Of a stretch of 64,000 nucleotides of DNA, positions 42,386 to 51,222 are shown piece after piece. Position numbers and translations under genes: made by a program. Within the stretch, counting starts at the first letter, position 1. The number at the start of each line of letters is the position of its first letter. This stretch comes from Salinarimonas sp. GTDB taxonomy: Bacteria; Pseudomonadota; Alphaproteobacteria; Rhizobiales; Beijerinckiaceae. The notes under the pieces were generated by a model, which was given only the letters and a program-made list of their open reading frames with translations, had not been told where the DNA came from and searched no databases. The stretch lies in the NCBI RefSeq assembly GCF_040111675.1, contig NZ_CP157794.1, positions 4,237,501 to 4,301,500 of the forward strand, in the 5' to 3' direction.

Positions 42386-42663
42386 CGCCGCCGTGGAGGC
42401 GCCGACGACGAACGGCCGCGCCGGTTCGGCGCCGACGTCGCGCGCGTCACCCGGGAGCCGGCGAGCGGGTCCTCCGCGACGACGACGGCGAGCGCGGCGA
42501 GGAGCAGGAGCTCGAGCGCCATGGCGCAGGCGACCGCCGCCCTTGCCGGACCGCGTTCTCGACACACCTTCCGATACCGCCGGGTGCCGAACGAGACGCG
42601 ACGAAGGCGAGCGCCGACGGCCGGCGGGTGGGGGTAGCCAACGCGAACCTGGCGAGTGAGCAC

Positions 42664-44079
42664 GTGAAAGAGGTCGATACGATCATCGTCGGGGCGGGCA
42701 CCGCGGGCCTGTCCGCGCTGCGCGAGGTGCGCCGGGCCACGGACGATGTCCTCCTGGTGAACGACGGGCACTGGGGCACGACCTGCGCCATGGCGGGCTG
42801 CATGCCCTCCAAGGCGCTGATCGAGGCGGCGAACGCCTTCCATCGACGCCATGCCCTCGCCGCGTTCGGGATCACGGGCGCGGAGGCGCTCGGCGCCGAC
42901 GTCCCGGCGGTCCTGGCGCGCGTGCGCGCGCTTCGTGACGGCTTCGTCGAGGGCCCCGCGTCGACGCCGCGGCAGCTCGGCGAGCGGGCGCTGTCCGGGC
43001 GCGCCCGGCTGTCGGGGCCGGGACGGATCGCGGTGAACGGGGAGGAGATCGCGGCGCGCGCGATCATCCTCGCACCCGGCAGCAGGCCGATCGTGCCGGG
43101 CCCGTGGCGGGGCTTCGGCGCGCGCATCCTGACGACCGACAGCCTGTTCGACCAGGCCGACCTGCCGCGCCGCATCGCCGTGATCGGGATGGGCGCGATC
43201 GGCATCGAGCTCGCGCAGGCGCTGGCGCGGCTGGGAATCGCGGTCGCGGGCTTCGATGCGATCGACGGGCTCGCGGGCATCGACGATCCGCGGGTTCTGG
43301 CCGCCTTCCGTCCGCTGATCGAGGCGGAGATCGCGCTGCATCTCGGCGCCGCCGCCGAGCTGGAAGAGGCCGGCGACGCCATTCGCGTCAGCGGCGCGAC
43401 GGGGGCTTTCGAGGCAGACGCCGTCCTGGCGGCGATGGGGCGGCGCCCGAACGTCGACGATCTGGGGCTCGAGACGCTCGGCGTGCCGCTCGACGACGAC
43501 GGCCTGCCGGAGGTCGACCCCGCGACGCTGCGCATCGGCGATCTCCCGGTGTTCCTCGCAGGCGACGCCAACGGCTACCGTCCGCTCCTCCACGAGGCGG
43601 CCGACGAAGGCTTCATCGCCGGGCGCATGGCCGCGCCCCAGGCCGGCGGCGACAGCCTGTGCCGCCGCACGCCGCTCGCGATCGTATTCTCCTCGCCGCA
43701 GGTGGCGCGCGTCGGACCGCCGCTGTCGGAGCTCGACGGAGAGGCCATCGCCTCGGCGAGCGCCGACTTCTCGAGCCAGGCCCGCGCCCGGATGGCGCAG
43801 CGAGCCGGCGGCATGCTGCGGATTCATGCGGAGCGAGCGAGCGGACGGATCGTGGCGGCGGAGATGTGCGTGCCCGCGGCCGAGCACCTCGCGCACCTGC
43901 TGGCGCTCGCCGTCGAGCGCGGCATGACGGTCGCGGACGTGCTCGCGACGCCCTTCTACCACCCGGTGCTCGAGGAAGGCCTGCGCAGCGCCCTGCGCAG
44001 GCTTTCGAGGGAGGTCTCCGGCGAGGGCGGGTCCGATCTGTCGAGCTGCGCGGAAATCGGGCACGACGCGCTGGATTGA
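42664..44079 (+). CDS. dihydrolipoamide dehydrogenase-like flavoprotein
   Basis: This flavoprotein of about 471 residues has the FAD loop IIVGAGTAGLS, a redox-active disulfide in TTCAMAGCMPSK, the NAD loop VIGMGAIGIELA, a second FAD motif VFLAGDANG, and a C-terminal YHPVLEEGL that supplies the His-Glu pair. It is class I pyridine nucleotide-disulfide oxidoreductase. The start is the GTG at 42664; the long upstream extension is not convincing. No lipoyl-protein genes are nearby, so it is probably a stand-alone Lpd-like enzyme rather than the E3 of a 2-oxoacid dehydrogenase complex. Confidence 0.85.
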   Translation: MKEVDTIIVGAGTAGLSALREVRRATDDVLLVNDGHWGTTCAMAGCMPSKALIEAANAFHRRHALAAFGITGAEALGADVPAVLARVRALRDGFVEGPASTPRQLGERALSGRARLSGPGRIAVNGEEIAARAIILAPGSRPIVPGPWRGFGARILTTDSLFDQADLPRRIAVIGMGAIGIELAQALARLGIAVAGFDAIDGLAGIDDPRVLAAFRPLIEAEIALHLGAAAELEEAGDAIRVSGATGAFEADAVLAAMGRRPNVDDLGLETLGVPLDDDGLPEVDPATLRIGDLPVFLAGDANGYRPLLHEAADEGFIAGRMAAPQAGGDSLCRRTPLAIVFSSPQVARVGPPLSELDGEAIASASADFSSQARARMAQRAGGMLRIHAERASGRIVAAEMCVPAAEHLAHLLALAVERGMTVADVLATPFYHPVLEEGLRSALRRLSREVSGEGGSDLSSCAEIGHDALD

Positions 44080-44239
44080 CGAGCGCGGGATCGAGCGGCG
44101 GACGAAAGGCCCCGGGAGGCGAGGCCGCCACGGCCGCCTTCGTCGCGGCTGGTCGAACCCGGGCCCCCGCATCGCGTTCGGAGAGGCCCGATCCGGCGGG
44201 CGAAAGACGGCCGAGCACGCGGACGACCGAGCCGGGCGC

Positions 44240-44935
44240 CTACGGCCCGACCTGCTGCGCCGCCTCGCCCGCTTCCGCGCTGGCGATCGGGATCTCGTGA
44301 CGTTCCACGCCGGGGTGCAGGCCCTGCTCGACGCCCGCGAAGCGGAACGCGTAGAGGCCGCCGCCGAGGGCCGCGCTGCGCTGCACGAGCGCGGCCTCGA
44401 GGCGCCCGTCCCGCGACAGCGCGAGGTCGACGACCGTCCCGAAATCGACCCCGTCGGCGGCGCTGACGACGTCGTCGAGAAGCTCGCTCGCGAGGAACGC
44501 GTTCGGCCCGTGCGCGGCCGGCGCCGCCTCCAGGGGACGTCCCTCGAACACGACCGCGTCCGACGTCGTCGGGGCGACGAGGCGGCCGGTCGCGCCGTCC
44601 GGGCCGTCGATCTCGCCCCAGGGCACCGCGGCGTAGTCGCGGCCGAGCCCCTCGTCGCGCTCCACGAGGACGGCATTGACCGCGCCGTCGGCCGTGAAGA
44701 CGAGATCGTCGACGCGCCCGATGCGGGCGCCGTCGGCGCCGAGCATCGGCTCGCCGATGGCGTCGCGCGCCCGCCACGCGGCGGCGAGGCGATCGGGATC
44801 GACCGACCCGACCTCCAGTGGCGTGCTGCGGACCGCCTCCTGCGACGCCGCCGGAGCGGCGAGCTGCGCGAGTACGGCCGCGGCGATCGAGGCGGCGGCG
44901 GGCAATCTCGCCGCCATCGGTCTTCCAGCTGTCAT
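44240..44935 (-). CDS. secreted PRC-barrel protein
   Basis: This 231-residue protein has a signal peptide (about 1-30, ending APAASQ) and one clear PRC-barrel unit: IGEPMLGADGARIGRVDDLVF followed by AVLVERDEGLGRDYAAVPW. A second, weaker unit lies in the C-terminal half. PRC barrels are small beta domains found in photosynthetic reaction centre H subunits and in many envelope proteins of alphaproteobacteria. The start is the ATG at 44935. Its neighbour also has PRC barrels; the two probably arose by duplication. Function unknown. Confidence 0.75.
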   Translation of the reverse strand: MTAGRPMAARLPAAASIAAAVLAQLAAPAASQEAVRSTPLEVGSVDPDRLAAAWRARDAIGEPMLGADGARIGRVDDLVFTADGAVNAVLVERDEGLGRDYAAVPWGEIDGPDGATGRLVAPTTSDAVVFEGRPLEAAPAAHGPNAFLASELLDDVVSAADGVDFGTVVDLALSRDGRLEAALVQRSAALGGGLYAFRFAGVEQGLHPGVERHEIPIASAEAGEAAQQVGP

Positions 44936-45005
44936 CGGCAGGCCTCCCGTCTCAGGTTCTCCCTCCGACCCTCGTCGGCGCATCGCGTCTCTGGAATGGC
45001 CGCGC

Positions 45006-45809
45006 TCAGCCGCCCCCGCGCAGCTCGCGGGTCTCGAACGGCTCGGCGCCGCGGACCTCCTCCTCGGTGTACGGGACCGGGTAGCGGGCGCCGTAGGGCG
45101 TCCAGCCGCGATAGCCCCAGCCGGCATAGGGATAGGCGTAGGTGCCGTAGCCCCAGCCGGCCCCGGCCGTGATCACCACGGCGGCGATCTCGGCGTTCTC
45201 GTCGAAGACGATGTCGCGCACGTAGCCGTAGGGCGCGCCCTCGGTGAGGTAGGCGTAGTCGCCGATCAGCTCCTCGACGCGCCAGGCGCGGGGACCGGTC
45301 GCAACGTCGTCGGCGAACCAGCCCTCGTCCTCCACCGGCGTGATCTCCTCCCCGGCGACCCGGGCGGTGAGCATCTCGCGGGTGAAGTCCTCGTAGCGCT
45401 CCATCGCCTCCTCGGTGACCGGGATGCGCACGCTCTCGAGGCCGGGGCCGACCTCGACCTCTTCCCACGGCACGTTGATCATGGTCTGGCCCATGCCGAG
45501 CACGCCGCCGACCTCCATCAGCAGTGAGACGATCCTCCCGTCGGCGTCGACGACGATCGTCTCGACGTCGCCGACGTCCTCGCCGGTCGCGTCGATCACG
45601 TCGGCGTCGCGCAGGGCGCGAGCGCTCCAGCCCTGCTCGTAGACGTCCCGCACCTGCCACTCGCGCAGCGGGACGACGTCGGCGTCCGAGATGGGCGAGT
45701 CGATCCGGGTCTGCGCGGCCGGCTGCTGCGCCTGGAGCGTCTGTACGCCGGCCAACGTGGTCGCCGCGAGGGACGTCGCGAGAATGGCGAGGAATTTCGG
45801 CGTGGTCAT
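45006..45809 (-). CDS. secreted PRC-barrel protein, Tyr/Gly-rich C-terminus
   Basis: This is a 267-residue protein with a signal peptide (MTTPKF start, cleavage near LQAQQ). Two PRC-barrel-like repeats follow: ARALRDADVIDATGEDVGDVETIVVDADG and ELIGDYAYL...YGYVRDIVFDENAE. A Tyr/Trp/Gly-rich stretch (about 225-255) resembles a surface-associated or unstructured tail. It is 70 bases from the other PRC-barrel gene on the same strand. The chosen ATG (45809) gives a proper signal peptide. Role unknown; an envelope stress or stability function is a guess. Confidence 0.75.
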   Translation of the reverse strand: MTTPKFLAILATSLAATTLAGVQTLQAQQPAAQTRIDSPISDADVVPLREWQVRDVYEQGWSARALRDADVIDATGEDVGDVETIVVDADGRIVSLLMEVGGVLGMGQTMINVPWEEVEVGPGLESVRIPVTEEAMERYEDFTREMLTARVAGEEITPVEDEGWFADDVATGPRAWRVEELIGDYAYLTEGAPYGYVRDIVFDENAEIAAVVITAGAGWGYGTYAYPYAGWGYRGWTPYGARYPVPYTEEEVRGAEPFETRELRGGG

Positions 45810-45932
45810 CACGGTCTCTCCTTGTCCTGCGGCGCCGATCGTGGCGGCGAAGCGGTGCGATTGGGCCGCCACGTCTCGGCTCGATCGACGAGCCCCGCCT
45901 TGCGAACCGGCGCCGCCGCGCCCGCGTTCCCA

Positions 45933-45970
45933 TGGCGGCCTGTTATTGGCGGCCTGTTATTGGCGGCCTG
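45933..45970. repeat. 14-bp direct tandem repeat
   Basis: The unit TGGCGGCCTGTTAT occurs twice in full (45933-45946, 45947-45960) and then partly (45961-45970). It sits in the intergenic space between the PRC-barrel gene and the CoA-transferase/hydrolase gene. It may reflect slippage; no function is evident. Confidence 0.85.
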
Positions 45971-46017
45971 GAATCGTCCCGGTAGCGCGGACGGCGCGAC
46001 GCATCGTGCCGCGCGCC

Positions 46018-47850
46018 TCAGAGCGTCTCGCGCAGCGCGCCGCGCAGCGCCGCGGCGCTCGCGTGCTCGGCGACGCCGCTCGGGTCCGAGAATCCCATCC
46101 GCGCCATGCAGGCGGCCTCGACCTCGGCGTGAGACGTCGGCTCGCCCCGTCCCGCGAGCGCGAGGCGCGCCAGCTCGGTCTTGGACGCCTGCGCCGCCTT
46201 CAGCTTGGCGAGAGCCGGCAGAAGCCGCCGCTCGACACCGTCGAAATCGGTTCCCAGCGGAAAGGTCGGCAGGTCCAGGGGACCGAGCCAGGCGTCGAGC
46301 GTCTCGGGCAGGTTGCTGCGGTGCGCCTGCGGGAGCTCGTAGTCCGCCGGCAGCTTGCCGGCCGCCTTCGCCTCCGCCGTAAGCCCGTCCTGGAAGCGGC
46401 TGTCGGCGACGGCGAGCATCGCCGCGATCACCTGCGCGTCGCTGCGCCCGCGCAGGTCGGCGATGCCGTATTCGGTCACGACGATGTCGCGCATCTGCCG
46501 CGGCACGGTCTCGTGGGGGTAGGAGAAGACGATGTTCGACACCGTCTCGCCGTTGCGCGTGCGGGTCGCGGGCACGGCGATGACGGATCGCGCGCCTTCC
46601 AGCGCGAGCGCCTGAGCGACGAAATCGGCCTGGCCGCCGACGCCGCTGATCACCTGCCCGTCGCCGGTGCCGTCGGAGATCACCGATCCGAGCAGCGTCG
46701 CCATCAGCGCCGCGTTGACGAAGCGCGCGTTCCGTCGCGCGGCGCGCTTGCCCGCCTCCTCGCCGAAGAGCGTGTTCGTGAAGGAGACCGGCACCATCGC
46801 GATCTTCGCCCGGCGCTCCGGCTCCATCTCCCGCAGCTGCGTGTAGAAGTCGCGGCAGCCGACGAAGAAGGCCGCGTGGATCGCCCGACCGTCGACCTCG
46901 CGCTTGATCACGCCGCGCTGGAACAGCGGCAGCATCGCGTCGACCAGCATCTCGGTCACGGCGTAGAGCCCCTCCTCGAAGGGACCCGCCTCGCGGAAAT
47001 CGCCGTGCGGGAGCGGACAGCGCTCCCAGATCTCGGCGGCCCGACCCTCGTGTCGCAGGATGAGCGCGTGCGCCACGGCGTCGCCGATCGAGCCGATGCC
47101 GATCTGCAGCGTGCCGCCGTCCGCGATCAGCCGCGACGCGTGCAGCCCGATCGCGTGATCGGCGTTCTTCACCGGACGCTTCACGACCGAGAACAGCTCG
47201 TACGCGGCCTCGGGAACGTCCAGCAGCAGGTCCGCCTCCTCCACCGGCACGCTGGCCTCGCCGCCCATGAAGGGGAGTTGCGGATGCGTCTCCGCCGCGA
47301 GGACGAAGGGGAGCCGGCCCTCGCGGCGCAGGCGCAGCAGGTCGAGGGAGACGTCGGCGTTGCACGAGAGGCTGAGCGCGTCGCCCTCACGCGTCACGAG
47401 CTGGAGCACGACGTTCGGCTCGCGCGAGACGAGCACGCCGAGCGCGTCCGAGAAGTTGACGCAGACGTGGTCCTGCTGGGCCTGCGCCACGCCCTTCCAC
47501 TCCCCGGCCATGAAGAAGAACTCGGTGACCCGGATGTTTTCGGGCAGCGTGCCGCCCCGCAGGCGCTTGGCGTAGAGGATGTCGGGATAGACGCCGAAGA
47601 GCCGGTCGCGGGCGGGCTCGAGGAAGCGCCGCTCCATGTCGCTCGACGCCTCCGGCCGCTCGAGCGTCAGCGCCGTGAAGATCGCAAGCCGGATCGACGT
47701 GTCGGCGACGGCGAGCTCGGTGAGGGCGTTGAGGAGCCGCACCGGCTTGCCGAGCCCCAGCGGCGTCGCCACGCGCACGTCGCCCCCGGTGCGCTCCACG
47801 ATCTCGCGCGCGATCGCCTTCGCGTCGTCCCGGATCCGCGCCTCATCCAT
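46018..47850 (-). CDS. acetyl-CoA hydrolase/transferase-family protein
   Basis: This 610-residue member of the class I CoA-transferase/acetyl-CoA hydrolase group has IGIGSIGDAV, ISGVGGQADFV and VTEYGIADLRG motifs, with the Glu of the VTEYG stretch and the GTGDG-type loop being typical of the family. It lies 3' of the FadJ-like gene and overlaps its stop by 8 bases, so it is the last gene of a four-gene beta-oxidation operon. It could transfer CoA to or from short-chain acids or hydrolyse surplus acyl-CoA. Confidence 0.85.
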   Translation of the reverse strand: MDEARIRDDAKAIAREIVERTGGDVRVATPLGLGKPVRLLNALTELAVADTSIRLAIFTALTLERPEASSDMERRFLEPARDRLFGVYPDILYAKRLRGGTLPENIRVTEFFFMAGEWKGVAQAQQDHVCVNFSDALGVLVSREPNVVLQLVTREGDALSLSCNADVSLDLLRLRREGRLPFVLAAETHPQLPFMGGEASVPVEEADLLLDVPEAAYELFSVVKRPVKNADHAIGLHASRLIADGGTLQIGIGSIGDAVAHALILRHEGRAAEIWERCPLPHGDFREAGPFEEGLYAVTEMLVDAMLPLFQRGVIKREVDGRAIHAAFFVGCRDFYTQLREMEPERRAKIAMVPVSFTNTLFGEEAGKRAARRNARFVNAALMATLLGSVISDGTGDGQVISGVGGQADFVAQALALEGARSVIAVPATRTRNGETVSNIVFSYPHETVPRQMRDIVVTEYGIADLRGRSDAQVIAAMLAVADSRFQDGLTAEAKAAGKLPADYELPQAHRSNLPETLDAWLGPLDLPTFPLGTDFDGVERRLLPALAKLKAAQASKTELARLALAGRGEPTSHAEVEAACMARMGFSDPSGVAEHASAAALRGALRETL

Positions 47851-49936
47851 AGCGCGACCACCCCTCGTCGGGGGCGAAGCGCGGCCCATGGCGCTCGGCG
47901 AGCGCGGCGAGGCGCTCGCGCACCGTCGCATGCCCACGGTCGCGGGCGTACTTCATCGGGCCGCCGCGGAAGGGGGCGAAGCCGGTGGCGAAGACCATCG
48001 CGCCGTCGACCTCGTCCTCGTCCTCGGCGACGTCGCGGCGCAGGCATTCGACGCAGGCGTCGAGCATCGGCAGGATCAGGCGGTCGGTGAGGTCCTCCGG
48101 ACCCGTTTCGCCCTCGCCCGGGTCGGGCCGACCGCCGGACCAGTCGTAGAAGCCCTGCCCCGTCTTCTTGCCTTGTCGCCCGTCCTCGACCATCCGGCGC
48201 ATCCAGTCAGGCACGTCCGGGATGGGCTTCTCCAGATCCGCCCTCAGGCTGTCGGCGACGTCGAGGCAGATGTCGAGCCCGACCTGGTCGGCGAGCGCGA
48301 TCGGTCCCATCGGCATGCCGAAGCGCAAGGCCGCGCGATCGATCACCTCCTTGGGGACGCCCTCGTCGAGCAGCACGACGGCCTCCATCAGGTACGGCGT
48401 CAGCGCCCGGTTGACGAGAAAGCCGGGATGGTCGCGCACCGGCGCCGGCAGCCGGTCGATGGCGCCGCAATAGGCGGCGAGGCGTCGGCTCGTGCGCGCG
48501 TCGGTGGCCCGCGTGCGCACCACCTCGACGAGCTGCATCTTCGAGACCGGGTTGAAGAAGTGCAGCCCCGCGAAGCGCTCGGGGTTCTTCACCGACCGCG
48601 ACAGCGCCTCCAGCCGCAGGCTCGAGGTGTTGGTGGCGAGGATCGCGTCCGGCTTCATCTCGGCGCCGACGCTCTCGTAGATCTTCGCCTTCAGCTCGGG
48701 CTTCTCGGGCACCGCCTCGATCACGAGATCGGCGCGCTTCGCGCCGTAGCCGTTGGGATCGGGCATCATACGGTCGAGCGCGTCGCGGGTCTCGGCCGGG
48801 CTCAGATGCGCGCCCTCGCAAACGCCGGCGGCCGTCTTCACGGCCTCGCCGAGCACGTCGAGCTTCACGTCCGACAAGCTGACGGTCTTGCCGCTGATCG
48901 CCGCCCAGGCCGCGATCTCGGCCCCCATCTCGCCGGCGCCGACGACGTGGACGTGCGCGATCTCGTCGTCGCCCCGCGCGCGCTGCTTCAGGGCCTGCCG
49001 CAGGAAGAAGACCCGCACCAGGTTCTTCGCTGCGTCCGTCGCGAGGAGGCTCGCGAAGGAGCGGATCTCCGCGTCCTGCATCGCCGCGGGATCGTCGCCG
49101 TGCGTCTCCCACAGGTCGATGAGCGCTGAGGGCGCGGGATAATGCTCCTGCGGCGCCTTCTCCTGCGTCCTCGCGCGCATCTGCCGCGCGGCGAGGCTGC
49201 GCGTGCGGCCGAACTTGAGCGCGCCCGATTTCAGCCCGCCGGCGAGGCCGCCTTTCCTGCGGGGCTCGACCTCGCCGTCGGCGCAGGCGCGCACGGCGGC
49301 CGCCACGTGGCGCTCCTGCGTGACCACGTCGGCGATGCCCAGCGCCTTCGCCTTCTTCGTATGGGCCTTCTTGCCGGTCAGCATCAGCTGCATGGCCTCG
49401 ACCTGATCGATGAGCCCCGTCAGCCGGAACGTGCCCCCGAGCCCGGGATGGAGGCCGAGCCGCGTCTCCGGCATGCCGAAGGCGGCCCCGTCGACCGCGA
49501 TGCGCCAGTCGCAGGCGAGCGCCAGCTCGAACCCGCCGCCGAGCGCCTCGCCGTGGACGACGGCGATCGTCGGGCAGGGGAGATCGGCCAGGCGGTCGAC
49601 GATGCGATGGCCGTCGCGCAGCATGACCTCGACGTCCTTCGGGTCCATCGCGGAGAATTCCGCGATGTCGCCGCCTGCGGCGAAGCCCGCCGGCTTGCCC
49701 GAGCGCAGGACGAGCGCCTTGGGCGGGGTCTCCTCGAGGCGCTCCAGCCGCGCGCCCAGCTCGGCCATGACCGCCCTCGAGATCGTGTTGGGGCCGTCGC
49801 CGGGCGCGTCGAGGATCATCCAGACGATGCCGTCCGGCCCCTTGGCGTGACGCCAATGGCCCTCGCGCGCGGCGTCGCGCGCCGGACCGAGCTCGAGCCG
49901 CGTCTCGCCCAGGTGTCGAAGCACGGGTCCCGTCAT
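47843..49936 (-). CDS. fadJ: enoyl-CoA hydratase/3-hydroxyacyl-CoA dehydrogenase (FadB/FadJ-type)
   Basis: This 697-residue two-domain enzyme carries a crotonase half (GFAAGGDIAEF oxyanion segment, GEALGGGFELAL, PETRLGLHPGLGG) and a dehydrogenase half (VVGAGEMGAEIA NAD loop, ATNTSSL, GLHFFNPV with catalytic His). It carries out the second and third steps of beta-oxidation. The ATG overlaps the thiolase stop by 1 base, the usual fadA/fadB coupling. The length is typical. Confidence 0.93.
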   Translation of the reverse strand: MTGPVLRHLGETRLELGPARDAAREGHWRHAKGPDGIVWMILDAPGDGPNTISRAVMAELGARLERLEETPPKALVLRSGKPAGFAAGGDIAEFSAMDPKDVEVMLRDGHRIVDRLADLPCPTIAVVHGEALGGGFELALACDWRIAVDGAAFGMPETRLGLHPGLGGTFRLTGLIDQVEAMQLMLTGKKAHTKKAKALGIADVVTQERHVAAAVRACADGEVEPRRKGGLAGGLKSGALKFGRTRSLAARQMRARTQEKAPQEHYPAPSALIDLWETHGDDPAAMQDAEIRSFASLLATDAAKNLVRVFFLRQALKQRARGDDEIAHVHVVGAGEMGAEIAAWAAISGKTVSLSDVKLDVLGEAVKTAAGVCEGAHLSPAETRDALDRMMPDPNGYGAKRADLVIEAVPEKPELKAKIYESVGAEMKPDAILATNTSSLRLEALSRSVKNPERFAGLHFFNPVSKMQLVEVVRTRATDARTSRRLAAYCGAIDRLPAPVRDHPGFLVNRALTPYLMEAVVLLDEGVPKEVIDRAALRFGMPMGPIALADQVGLDICLDVADSLRADLEKPIPDVPDWMRRMVEDGRQGKKTGQGFYDWSGGRPDPGEGETGPEDLTDRLILPMLDACVECLRRDVAEDEDEVDGAMVFATGFAPFRGGPMKYARDRGHATVRERLAALAERHGPRFAPDEGWSRYG

Positions 49937-51222
49937 CACACGACCTCCAGAAGCATGGCCCCGCCCTGGCCGCCGCCGATGCACTCGGTGGCGATGCCGC
50001 GCCGCTTGCCGAGGCGGCGCAGGGCGTTGACGAGATGCAGGACGATGCGGTTGCCGCTCGTGCCGACCGGGTGGCCGAGCGCGATCGCGCCGCCGTCGAC
50101 GTTGAGCCGGTCCGTGTCGATCTCGCCGAAGGCGTCGCCGAGGCCGAGCACGGCGCGGCAGAAATCCGCGTCGCGCCATGCCGCGCGGCAGGCGAGCACC
50201 TGCGCGGCGAAGGCCTCGTTGATCTCCCACAGGTCGATGTCGTCGAGGCCGAGCCCCTGGCGGGTCGCGATCGGCGTCGCGGCGAGCACCGGCGCGAGGC
50301 CCATCACGGACGGATCGAGGGCGGCCCATTCGCTGTCGACGATGCGCGCGATGGGCGTGAGCCCCTGCGTCTCGACCGCCTCGCCCGAGGCGACGACGAC
50401 CCAGGAGGCGCCGTCGGTGACCTGCGAGGAATTGCCGGGCGTGACCTTGCCGTAGGGCTTCTCGAAGGCGGGCTTGAGCTTGGCGAGGGCGTCCATGTCG
50501 CTGTCGGGGCGCACGCCGTCGTCGGAATCGTAGGCGCGGCCCTCGCGGGTGAAGGCGGGCTCGACCTCGCCCGCGAGCCAGCCCTCCTCCTGCGCCTTCG
50601 CCAGCCGGTGATGGCTCGTCATCGCGTAGGCGTCCGCCGTGGCGCGGTCGATGTCGAAGCGGTGCGCCAGCACCTCCGCGGTCTGGCCCATGTTGAGCTC
50701 GGTGATCGGGTCGGTGAGGCCCCGCTCGAGGCCGATCACGGGCTGGAAGAAGTTCGGGCGCAGGTCCGCCATCCGCCTTGCGCGCTCGACCTGGCTCTTG
50801 GCCTGCGCGACGTCGGCGAACCATTCGACCGCCTCCTCGCGCATCACGAGCGGCGCGTGGCTCAGCGCCTCCGTGCCGCCGGCGAGGATCAGCTCGTGCG
50901 ATCCCTCGCGAATGTAGCGGCAGGCCGTGTCGATGGACTGCATCCCCGAGCCGCAATTGATCTGCATCGTGAACGCCACCTGGTCCGCGCCGAGCCCCAG
51001 CCGCAGCGCGGCGACGCGGGCGGGGTTCATCTCGTCGGCGATGACGTTGACGCAGCCGAGGATGACGAGGTCGATCGCGTCCGGCGACAGCGGCAGCCGC
51101 GCCAGCAGCGGGCGCCCGCATTGCACGGCGAGGTCCACCGGCGTGAACGGCCCGGGCTTGCCGCGGGCCTTCAGGAACGGCGTGCGCGCGCCGTCCACCA
51201 GAAAGACGTCACGATCGCTCAT
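49936..51222 (-). CDS. fadI: acetyl-CoA acyltransferase (thiolase)
   Basis: This 428-residue thiolase has the acyl-enzyme Cys in INCGSGMQS, the NEAFA motif, the GGAIALGHPVGTSG His loop, and a second Cys in the TECIGGGQGG stretch. It cleaves 3-ketoacyl-CoA in beta-oxidation. It overlaps the acyl-CoA dehydrogenase gene by 14 bases and the hydratase/dehydrogenase gene by 1 base. FadI-type thiolases are close in length; the exact subgroup is not proven. Confidence 0.92.
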   Translation of the reverse strand: MSDRDVFLVDGARTPFLKARGKPGPFTPVDLAVQCGRPLLARLPLSPDAIDLVILGCVNVIADEMNPARVAALRLGLGADQVAFTMQINCGSGMQSIDTACRYIREGSHELILAGGTEALSHAPLVMREEAVEWFADVAQAKSQVERARRMADLRPNFFQPVIGLERGLTDPITELNMGQTAEVLAHRFDIDRATADAYAMTSHHRLAKAQEEGWLAGEVEPAFTREGRAYDSDDGVRPDSDMDALAKLKPAFEKPYGKVTPGNSSQVTDGASWVVVASGEAVETQGLTPIARIVDSEWAALDPSVMGLAPVLAATPIATRQGLGLDDIDLWEINEAFAAQVLACRAAWRDADFCRAVLGLGDAFGEIDTDRLNVDGGAIALGHPVGTSGNRIVLHLVNALRRLGKRRGIATECIGGGQGGAMLLEVV

